DNA of 64,000 nucleotides. Source: Pseudisothecium myosuroides (taxonomy: Eukaryota; Streptophyta; Bryopsida; Hypnales; Lembophyllaceae). Both the position numbers and the translations under genes were made by a program. This document shows positions 48,631 through 58,736 of this stretch, in pieces. The DNA lies in contig OX637292.1 of assembly GCA_951799445.1 (NCBI GenBank), positions 4,715,296 through 4,779,295 on the forward strand, read 5' to 3'. Under the pieces are notes generated by a model, which was not told where the DNA came from, did no database searches, and saw nothing but the letters and a program-made list of their open reading frames with translations. Numbering within the stretch: the stretch's first letter is position 1; each line of letters begins with the position of its first letter.

Positions 48631-50524
48631 AGCTATTATATTACGTCCAAATGAAGTCTAAAATTCAACTTTGAACACAATTCTTGCGTTTCTAGTTACA
48701 TCTCAAATTCTTAAGAACTTTAAATCAATATTTCATCATTATTGAAACAACATGACAAACACAAAGTAGCCATTAAGGTTGTCTCAACAATGTCCCAAGT
48801 TATATTGAATCAATGTTGTAATTCAAAGGTATTGTTTCAATAATTCAAATATGGTGGTGTAGGAATATTGAATCAATAATTATTCGAAGGTATTGTTTCA
48901 ACATTTTCAATATGGTGGAGTAGAATATTGATTCAACAATTATTCATGGTTGAATTCTTTGAAATCATATTCTACAAGAGTTTTTCAAGACTTCAAAATT
49001 AAAAACATAATCACTTCATTGTGTGCTTGTAAGTGCTTGTTCTATTTTAATTGATTCATGCTTTCAAGTTAAAATGTTTAAATTTTAGTTCAAGAATGTT
49101 GTCAAATTTTAACTTTTTGCAGTAAAATTGCTCCCAACTTCTAAAACAAAGAGCTCTTTGGGGTTTTAATGGGGGAATGACACCCTTTCACAATTCATGC
49201 CTTTCAATCCATGTTGATATTCTATATTAAAACAACATTGGGATTTTGAAAATGTTGGTGGATATCTTATGCCAATTGTTTAGCCCTTCATGTATTGCAA
49301 GCACTTGTTGATAGATTTATGATGATAAAAGAAACTTGTCAATATCCAAAATTCCAATTACCTGAGAATGCAAAAGGAGACTATTTCCTCTCTCAAACTA
49401 ATTATATTGGGTTTGAATATTGGGATGTGATGCAAATACTTATTTATTTATTTACTAGGTTTGTATGAAGATGGTATTGTACACACAATAACCCTTTGGT
49501 TTAGTAGGACGTCAAAGCATGTCAGAGCTCTTATCACATAGAGGGTATCTTACAAGAAATGTAACTTCTTATGAGAAGGTATGAAATATGTATTAATTTC
49601 AAATTTAATTGTCTATTGATGACATGTTGTTAAAACAATTTAACTTTTTTTTATACATTTAACCATTAGGTAAACATGGTAAAATATTCCATCAGTGTTT
49701 CAAATAACATTAGACTGATTTTTAGTTGTAAAATTACTTTGAAAAAGTATAGTATTGCACCAAAAGTTGAAATAACAATGAAACAAGGGGGGAGGAAAAT
49801 TTGAGATGTAACTATGAATGGCTTCATTTTCTATAAACAAAATTGAAAAGTGTTGAATATGGTACAATGTTAGTGGTGGAGAATTTACAAAGAGGGATTG
49901 GAAGGGACATGTTTATAGAACTGAACACCATTGTCCTCGGTTATTTTCTTCCAAAGTACTCAATCCAATGTAATTTTAGAGCTCATCATTGCTTACATTC
50001 TGAAAACATTCTTTATTTAATTAGTTTTAAAAATTCATTTATTTTTTCTAAACTTACAGCAAATTAAATGGAATTTATTTCCCAAATGCCAAAAGTCAAT
50101 TCAAACCAAGCCTACATGTGCTATTAATAGTATATAATATTGTACAACCTTTCTGACATTCTTACTTTGTTTGATGTTCAAATTTATGATTAGAAAATAT
50201 TCATATCAAGCTTTTAATATCTTTCATGATTAGTATTTGTCAAATCAATTAAAAAACACATAAATTTTAAGAACTTGAAAAGTACAATTTTTTTCATTGC
50301 TTGAATGAAAGTTTGTTGTGGTTGACAAAACTTATGCATTACACATATATATGAAACAAATATTTACAATGGAGGGTTGACAATAAAAACATCACTACTT
50401 AAATTTTCATAAAGTAATTATGTGTACATGTGATTGAATATGCAATTGCACATTGTTTGTATAAAGAAACTACCAAACTCTTGTAGGATTTTAGTAGAAG
50501 TCAGTACAGTACTCTAAAATCTCC

Positions 50525-51279
50525 TTAAAAACAAAATTGAACTAGAAGAAGTGGGAGAAGCAAGCTAACATTTATCCCTAAAATCCGCTTGAGATTTTGA
50601 AGCCTCATGTAAGAGTTGTAGACAAATTCTAAAGGGGGTGGGGTGGGTGGGGTGGAAGGGACATTTTCAAACACCACCTTTGAAATTTGTTCAAAAGTTT
50701 TAGGTGGAGTATCGAAATCTCAAACGGATTTTTGGAGATAAAAGTGTACTTGATTCCCCAACTTTTCTTGGTTTGAAGTTTTTTTGAGAAATATAGTCTA
50801 CTATGTCTAAATGAGGTTTAAAATTTGACTTTTATCACAATTCCTGCGTTTCCACTTAACCATGAGTGGAGGAGCTCTTTTTTGTCCTAATTCACATATC
50901 CCACATGGTTTGTTTCACCTACCACTAATCCACTAGTATAAAGAGCTTCTTTCCTCTCCTACTTCAACACAAAATTGGCTACAAGGTGTAAATGAATATG
51001 TGACAAGAATGAAATATGTGGCACAGGATCCACATCATTGGTTCAATTTTCTTATTGAAAATCTTGTGTACTAGTTCATTCTATTCTACTTTGTTGGAAA
51101 AATCAATTATAAACCAAAATTAAAAGCAGAATGTGGGGTCCTCAGAGGGCTGTGGAGCAGCCCCTGACTTGCCCACATCCCAGCCCTGCCCCCGAAAGAG
51201 GCTCAGTGGGACATTGTGTCTGACAACCCCCCTGTAATGACACCAAAATTTTAATTAACAGCAAGTGCGAACGTACCCT
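50525..51279 (-). repeat. right arm of the foldback element
   Basis: Reverse complement of 47875-48630 along its full length, ending GCAAGTGCGAACGTACCCT. Confidence 0.9.
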
Positions 51280-51933
51280 TAGTATAGTAAAGATGCTCAG
51301 TAACCTCAGTTGTTTTGAGTGATAATTATAGGTGCTCATACCTCGTCGTGATGAATCTCATGGCCGGTACAACCAGCCTAGCAGAATAAAGACACAAGCC
51401 GAAGTACCTGGTGTGAGCATTCAGAACCATCAAAGGGCAATGGAATGTTCAAGACTGCTAACATTAGCGACGTCAATCTCTTGCAACGGGCTTCATCAGA
51501 ATCTGACTCCGAAATGAGTTTGAAATGGGAAATTTTTAGTAGAATCACTCACCGGACGGACTCACTGTCTGTCTGTCTCGGGTATTATTGGGTGAGATAC
51601 GGGTCAGTGATTATCTACTGTATTATAGGCGATGCTTTAGCTGGCACCCCTGGTATGTTCATTCTATATTCATTTGCAAGGGAGTGGTGCACTTACTGTT
51701 CCTGGCTCCTGTGCAGCGCATTATTTATATATATTCCGTATATATTTGTAAAGGGTACTCACTGGCCCATTTGGACCTCAGCGCTCGTACACACGCCAGG
51801 CTTATTTCATGTGTAAAGCTCGCACTAGCTCTAGCAGCCGGCGGCAGTTTGGGAGACGCTACTTGCCGCTTGGCGTCCCTCCAGACTGCCGCGGGCGCTA
51901 CAGCAGCACTGTAGTCTGGAACCGACCTGCATC
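51280..51933. other. GC-balanced spacer, no gene supported
   Basis: Overlapping frames (for example 51445-51816, hydrophobic) lack domains or splice support. TATATATTCCGTATATAT near 51727 is a short palindromic AT motif. Confidence 0.35.
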
Positions 51934-52165
51934 ACCCAAGGGCCTGGGTGAACTGACCCCCTCGCTCGGCCTTACCAAGGGCGCATGTAAAAAAAAGCCC
52001 CCTATTTTGGGCTGATTCAGGAAATATTATTGACCTAATTAAACTAACAAGGGGTCTCTGATCCCAAATATGAATTCAAAATTTGCAAAAAAAAATTTGT
52101 GCGGAAAATAGGGTCGGCCCGCAGGGCCAAGCGAGGGGGTCAGTTCACCCCGGCCTCACCCAAGG
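51934..52165. mobile_element. MITE family C, copy 4
   Basis: Inverted ends share GGGTGAACTGACCCCCTCGC. The core AATATGAATTCAAAATTTGC is as in copy 1. The arms are GC-rich and unlike those of copy 1. Confidence 0.75.
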
Positions 52166-52636
52166 TACTTAGGGCCTCCTGCCATGTATCGGTGACCGGG
52201 GGAACTTCACCGGGGTTTTACAGTTGATTAAAAGTTTGTGTCCTTCCATGTGGACCCGGTGGGTGGAGAGGGATACAATTAGAAAGCCACACGTGTTAGA
52301 TTCTCTCAACATAAATAGCCTCCACCAATGGGAATGTCCACCAATGATCAGTGAAGCTTCAACTCCTTCTTTCTCGCTTGCCCACCCTAGCAAGACAATC
52401 GGTGAAGCTTGTTTGTCTTGTTGCTTGAATTAGAACGGAACCCACCGGCCCGACTCACATGGCAGGTGGCCCTTAACCTAAAAGTGTTAATCCTATAACC
52501 TAAAGAAATCTAAAGATTATTTTTGAAAATTTATAATAATTGATTGAAACTCTTCCTATATATATCATGGATTTATGTTGAGCATTTCTTCTTCTTTTCA
52601 ATGACATGTTACATGATTTTTATATAAGCTTCATTA
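52166..52636. other. intergenic
   Basis: No supported gene. The cluster CACACGTG, CCAATGGGAATG and CATAAATAG around 52290-52330 looks promoter-like but leads to no recognisable coding sequence. Confidence 0.3.
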
Positions 52637-52827
52637 GAGTTAATCATAAAGTGCATGCAAGGGGCGGGACCAGGAGCCGGAGTTTGGAAAAAACACAGGA
52701 CCAAATTCCTTGGAGCACCCAAACTCAGGTTTGATTGAGTTTGGTGCCGTGTTTGTTTTGTTCTATTCTTAGTTAAACCTTCCTCTGACAAAAGTTCGCA
52801 AACACAGGATAACTTTACGATTAACTC
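52637..52827. mobile_element. MITE family D, copy 2
   Basis: Inverted ends GAGTTAATCATAAAGTGCAT and, reversed, GAGTTAATCGTAAAGTTATC. Same order of internal blocks as 47461-47650. Confidence 0.8.
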
Positions 52828-53159
52828 TATTGTATGGAAATGGTTATTTGTTATGATCTAAACTATTTATGACAAGGACATGCTATTCAACACCCATTGT
52901 AGTTGTGGCATTGTAGCATTTGTGGTGTGCAATGGTGGAATTGTTAAATTGAGCATCCTAATTCTCATGCTAGCTAATTATCCACTTATATAGAGTACTA
53001 AATAACCATTTCATTGTAGTATAATAGTAGTATTCTAGCACTAAAGAAAGCACTATAAAGAGCACCATGCAAGAGAAAGAGCACCTAGGTGCTCTTGATT
53101 TTGGAGCTTGGTACCACATAACGTATTGGGCACTAGCCTCTTTAGACATCTCAATTTAA

Positions 53160-53898
53160 CCCCTAAATGTAAAAACTGCGTTTTTTGGCAACATAGTGAT
53201 TTTGGGCAGCTCACTATGAGTGGAGTTTTTATTTTTTTTCTTTGAAAATTTCACACAATATGCGCCCAAGGAGTAGCTTTAAGGCCCAACAATTTTCATA
53301 CCTTTTGACTTCATGGTTAAAAAGTTATTGCATGATATGTGATTTTCATTGCTCGGCGGGCAGCCCGGGCAGCTCAGAAAACTTCTTTAAATAATTTCAA
53401 AAAATAAAAATAAAAATTGAAATTGGTTCTTTAGATTTATATAGAAGTGTGAAGCTTTGAATCATTCAATTTGGATCAATGAGTCAAAAGTTATGAGGAG
53501 TTGAAGTTTGTGGGTAGGTATGGTTTTGAGAGACTCCATACCTACCCACAAACTTCAACTCTTCATAACTTTTGACTCATTGATCCAAATTGAATGATTC
53601 AAAGCTTCACACTTCTATATAAATCTAAAGAACCAATTTCAATTTCAATTTTTTTTTTTTGAAATTATTTAAAGAAGTTTTCTGAGCTGCCCGGGCTGCC
53701 CGCCGAGCAATGAAAATCACATATCATGCAATAACTTTTTAACCATGAAGTCAAAAGGTATGAAATTGTTGGGCCTTAAAGCTACTCCTCGGGCACATGT
53801 TGTGTAAAATTTTCAAAGAAAAAAAATAAAAACTCCATTCGTAGTGAGCTGCCCAAAATTGCTATGTTGCCAAAAAACGCAGCTTGGTTCTTTAGGGG
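53160..53898. mobile_element. 739-bp near-perfect palindrome between TTAA sites
   Basis: Flanked by TTAA at 53156-53159 and 53899-53902. The two halves are reverse complements over about 360 bp each, meeting near 53528 with a ~14-base spacer (GGTTTTGAGAGACT). Only small indels and scattered mismatches separate the arms. Termini CCCCTAAATG. No ORF. It belongs by ends and TTAA flanks to the same class as 41600-42517. Confidence 0.92.
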
Positions 53899-54002
53899 TT
53901 AAGGCCCCATTACCAAAGTGGAAAAATAAGTTTTTGTCACATCTTTCATTATTGTAGTATGTATGTGGAAACAAAAAATATGTATTTGTTACATTCAATC
54001 AA

Positions 54003-55307
54003 CCCCTAAGTGCCCAAGGCACCAAATTCCAGTGTTCACAATACTTTGAAGTTAATAAAATCTGACTAAGTCCTATTTTTAGTCATTTGTATTTTTTTAA
54101 ATCTTTTTGATGTCTAGTTTTAGCATCAAATACCCGATTACAAAAATGAATGATTATGATTTTTCTATTCTTGATTTTGTACAAGGATGTCCATTGCAAA
54201 TCTTGATTTTTTTAGTATTGAGGGCTCTTAAAAATGAGTCTCAAATATACTAGATGTTGGAGAAAAAATCACATTAGAAATTCATTTTAAATAATTGTGG
54301 AGTAGATTTTGAAAAGCCGTAAATTGATTGGGATTATGCATGTTATGCCATTTAACCTCATATTTTTTTGAATACCAGTTTTTTTTAAATTTGAAATGTA
54401 GAAGAATATTGAAAGAATTCAAATCACTTTTACAGATTTAACACCCTCATGATCAAACATTATAATCTTTTAATCTATTAGTGATATTGTCATGTTTTCT
54501 CTTCCCATGTGATCTCTAACACATCTAGTTTGAATTAGTCAATTGGAATTCAATTTTTTTTTTATAAAACTTATTAACCCCTAAATGCCCACGGCACCCA
54601 AATGTGGTGTCATAAAAACTTTGAAGTTAAATAAAACCTTACCAAATTGCTATTTTTAGTAGTTTATATTTTTGAAAGATTCTTTTTGAAGTCCGATTTT
54701 AGCATCAAAAATCCGATTTTGAAAATGAATGATTATGTTTTTTTCTATTTAAGATTTTGTGCAAAGATACCCATTGCAATCTTTCATTGCAATCTTGACT
54801 TTTTGTAGTATTGAAAGCTCTTGGAAATGAGCCTCAAATACACTAGATCTTAGAGGAAAAATCAGACAAGAAATTCATTTAAAAAAATTGTAGAGTAGAT
54901 TTTGAGAAGTCATAAATTGATTGGGGTTATATTTGTTAGGCCCTTCAACCTCATATCTTTTTGGTCTTGAATTTTTTAGATTTGACTTGCAAAAAGAGAA
55001 CTCAAAGATTTTCATAGTTTTAACACTCTGATGATCAAACATTATAATCTTTCAATCCTTACATGATATTGTTGTGTTTTCTTTTCCTATGTGATCTCTA
55101 ACATGTCTAGTTTGAATTTATACGATTACAACTCAAAAAGAATTGATTCAACTTATCAAAATGTTGTCTTTTTATTCAATTTAGAGCAAATTCCAAGAGG
55201 CTCAAAACAGGCCTTGGGCCGATTTAGGGGTTAAAATATTGACATTTTGTTCAATTTAGAGCAAATTCCAAAAAGCTCAAAAAAGACTTGAATTTGGCAT
55301 TTAGGAG
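54003..55307. mobile_element. TTAA-type element, outer copy of a self-nested pair
   Basis: Left end CCCCTAAGTGCCCAAGGC after TCAA; right end TGGCATTTAGGAG before TTAA (55308-55311). At an internal TTAA (54574-54577) it is interrupted by a second copy of the same element. Outside the insertion it matches the inner copy block by block (TTTAGCATCAAA, TGATCAAACATTATAATCTT, ATGTGATCTCTAACA). Confidence 0.85.
54578..55230. mobile_element. TTAA-flanked element, inner copy
   Basis: 653 bp between TTAA 54574-54577 and 55231-55234. Ends CCCCTAAATGCCCACGGC and, reversed, CCCCTAAATCGGCCCAAGGC. Inserted in the same orientation within a copy of itself. No coding capacity. Confidence 0.9.
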
Positions 55308-55394
55308 TTAAAATAAGGCACGTGGACAATGAATTGTAAAGCAACCGAATGTAAGAAGGCCATTGATTCTCACAATCACAAGATCTTCATCCAC

Positions 55395-55725
55395 TAAGGT
55401 AGGAGTTCCATAAAGTATTCGGGCTCTAAAAGCGTCCACCTCTTGAAAGATACACTATGGTACATTTTGCTTTCTCATTGCATCAACAATGTACAAGTAG
55501 TGTACATGTCATGAGGTAGATGCTTTCAATGATTGTTGCATTTCAACTTCAAAAATCATAACTAATTCCAAAAAATTCCAAAAAAATATGAAACATCTTG
55601 GATCAGATGCCAATTCCATTTGTCTTTCAAGGAAAATTTATTGAAAAATATTTCAAAAACTCTAACCTCCCCAATTTAATTTCCAACTCTTAAATGAGCA
55701 CTTTATGGACCTCCTACCTGGTTTA
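55395..55725 (-). mobile_element. MITE family B, copy 3 (inverted)
   Basis: Reverse complement of the family: CAACTTCAAAAATCATAACT, TATGAAAC, TGCCAATTCCATTTG, with ends TAAGGTAGGAG and CTCCTACCTGGTTTA. More diverged than copies 1 and 2. Confidence 0.75.
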
Positions 55726-57373
55726 TGGTGTGTGACATATTGACATCCCCTGCTGGAGTAAGGAATCAAACGAGGCACCACCTTTGGTCTCCGTCAATTG
55801 AGCCACATATGCTCAAGGCTGCCCACTCCACACTTTCAATTGGTGTATTTACATGGTGAAAACTAATGTTATAATCAAGATTTAAATTCAATAATGATGA
55901 AACTGTATTTTGCCACTTGTACATGATTTGTTGCACATAATTGATGCATGTTAAATCCACAGGCCTCCAAAAATAAGCCAATTGATACAAATAAAAAAAA
56001 GAAATCACACACATTCAACATAAAAATGCATGCGTCTAATGATTTGACAAACTTCCTTTTTTAGAATAGAATTATAATAAACTATTGGAACCCCAAAGGA
56101 TGAGAATGACAAGCAAATTATTCTCTTCTTGACAAGAGACCAATTTTAGAATCACAAAATGAAGATGGTGACCTCTTCCCAAAATTATGGTGCTAGAAAA
56201 CCACCATTCTACTAGTGCTTACTCGATTTATAGTAGGTGGATCAAGCATGTGGATGGTTGAGTGTTCACAAATTAAGCTTGTATTCTCGAATGTTCAAAT
56301 GTTGGTTATTTCATAAGCCTTGCAAGCCTGGAATCCGAGAGACTTCGGTTTTGTCCAGTGCAGTTGAATTTTTTAAGCAAGAATTAACTTAACTTTGATA
56401 GTCTTTCAAGTCTATAGTGTTAGATTGGTTCATATCAACACCAGATCGGTGTTCATGTAGTAGTCATAGAGTATCCAACTCTCATGTTATAGCATGGTGC
56501 TCCACAGTCGCATTTTCACTAGTGTCTACACATGAGCAACATGAAGCATTGCACAGAGCTATAGTTCTTAGTTGGATGGACTTGACAAACAAATTGTTTG
56601 GTGTCGACAATTTCATGTTTTAGACTACCAAAACTTCAATGTACTTCACATCACTTCCACAGTTGCTTTGCCCTAATCTTCAAGTGTAGAATAGTTAATT
56701 AACTCCAAAATGCCACCTATATATAGATACTAAGATTAACTTTGATTTTGTAAAATAAATAGTTCAAATCCTCCAACATATCTATATAATTGATTCATAA
56801 AGAGCATTCTATTGATACATGACATGTTTTTTTCTTGAACATTAATTAGATGAAGTACATGTATAAAAAAATTCATCTTCCACCAAGTGGATGGTTGAGT
56901 GCTTAAGGATTTAGCCACCATAGCATTCTTGAAGAGACATTCATTGTTTAAAAGATTTTTATTGTGCATAAAGATTCCATTTTTATATCCTATATTTCTC
57001 CATTTTTTACAAGTCATTCGATTCTTTCACCATCTTCTCCTCTAATTTTTCTATCATTCAATTGACTCTAAGAAAGTTTACAAAAGTTTTTTTTCAAAAG
57101 ATTAAAGGTTTGATGATTCCGTTGCCAATTTGTCACAAATGCATGCAAGGGCACAAGCTCAAGTCTTAGTTGCCTTCTATGAATAGGGCTATGTGATAGA
57201 GTCAATGTAAATAACTAAGACAATTGCAAGAAAATTGCACCGCTTGTGTCAATTGCATGTTATGACATATGTTCCAACTTACGTTTTGTCACTCTCATAA
57301 GATAACTCTAACCCTGTTCCAAGCACAAGTTTAGACAAGACCATTATAGGCCCAATTTTTTTGTGATTTACAA
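55726..57373. other. AT-rich intergenic
   Basis: No gene supported. Confidence 0.4.
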
Positions 57374-58736
57374 TAGGGTATAAATGAAAATAGTGTTTTT
57401 GCATTCCTAGGGAAAGAAATTTCATTGTTGCCAACTTTGACACCCTCCCAAGGGCTGAAAAATAGTTTTTTTATCATGAAATTTTTGGCACAATAATATC
57501 TCTATGTTAATAATATTCATGATGAATTTCAAGGTCAAAAGATTCAGACAAAAAAAATATTTGAAATCTACCAACATGTGTAGTTGTGAGAAAAATTTCA
57601 TTGTTGCCAACTTTGACACCCTCTTGAAGGCTAAAACGTTTTTTTTACCATATAAAGGTTTGTCATTAAATTATCTTCATATTAATAATATGTATGACAA
57701 ATTTGAAGGTAAAAAAATTCACACAAAAAAAGATATTAGAAATCTACCGACATATGTAGTTGTGAGAAACAATTTCATTATTACCAACTTTGACACTCTA
57801 TCTCAAGGGTTGAAGAATTGTTTATTTACCTTGAATTTTTTTTCATGCAATCATCTTTATGTTAATAACATGTATGACAAATTTTAAGGTCAAAAGATTT
57901 ACAAAAAAAGAATATTTGAAATCTACCAATGTGTGTAGCTGTGAGAATAATTTCACTACTACCAACTTTGACACTATCCTAAGATTTGAAAAAAAAATTA
58001 ACCATGAAATTTTTATCATAAGATCATCTCTATATTGATAACATGTGTGACAAATTTCAAGGTGAAAAGATTTACACAAAAAAAGATTTTCTAATTCTAC
58101 CATCGTGTGCAGTTGTGAAAAACTTTACCGCTAAAATGACACTATTCCTAGGGCTAAGAAAATCATTCTTACATCTACATATGTTGGTAGAATTAGAAAA
58201 TATTTTTTTGTGTAAATCTTTTCACCTTGAAATTTGTCACACATATTATCAATATAGTGATCTCATAAGAAAAATTTCATGGTAAATAAACAATTTTTTA
58301 GCCCTTGAAATAGAGTGTCAAAGTTGGTAGTAGTGAAATTGTTTTTCACAACTATACATGTTGGTAGACTTTGAATATTTTTTTTTATGTGAATTTTTTG
58401 ACCTTCAAATTTGTCATACATATTATTAATATAAAGATAATTTAGTGACAACTTTCATGGTAAAAAAAATGTTTCAGCCCTCAAGAGGGTGTCAAAGTTG
58501 GCAACAGTGAATTTTTTCTCACAACTATACATGTTGGTAGATTTCATATATCTTTTTTTGTTTGAATCTTTTGACTTTGAAATTCAGCATACATATTATT
58601 AACATAGAGATATTATTGTGCCAAAAATTTCATGATAAACAAACAATTTTTTCACTCTCGGGAGGGAGTCAAAGTTGGGAGTAGTGAAATTTCTTTCCCT
58701 AGGAATGCAAAAATGCCATTTTCACTCATACCCTAC
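57374..58736. mobile_element. foldback element whose arms are tandem ~177-bp repeats
   Basis: Termini TAGGGTATAAATGAAAATAG and, reversed, TAGGGTATGAGTGAAAATGG are inverted, each followed by GCATTCCTAGGGAAAGAAAT. The left arm repeats a unit (TTCATTGTTGCCAACTTTGA, ATGAAATTT, GACAAATTTCAAGGTCAAAA, AATCTACCAACATGTGTAGT) with starts near 57421, 57597, 57774, 57952 and 58124. From about 58170 the same units run in reverse to 58690. No transposase. The architecture recalls Drosophila FB and Galileo-type foldback elements. Confidence 0.88.

Larger units (their letters stand above)
47875..51279. mobile_element. 3.4-kb foldback element with ~755-bp arms
   Basis: Left arm 47875-48630 and right arm 50525-51279 are near-identical inverted copies; by eye only isolated differences, such as CCTACTT versus CCCACTT near the inner end. 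Termini are AGGGTACGTTCGCACTTGCT. The 1.9-kb interior is AT-rich, carries degenerate ~80-bp repeats around 48800-48960, and has no transposase. The superfamily is unknown and no clean target duplication was seen. It could be a foldback transposon or a head-to-head insertion of two copies around a spacer. Confidence 0.9.

Noticed and set aside
57504..58285. Repetitive frames in the tandem-repeat foldback (TYVVVRNNF-type peptides)
   Set aside because: They arise because the repeat unit is a near multiple of three and AT-rich; both strands show equivalent frames and there is no start context or homology.
57374..58736. CRISPR-like regular repeats
   Set aside because: Units of ~177 bp have no unique spacers, and the array inverts at its centre. 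It is a foldback structure in a plant nuclear genome.
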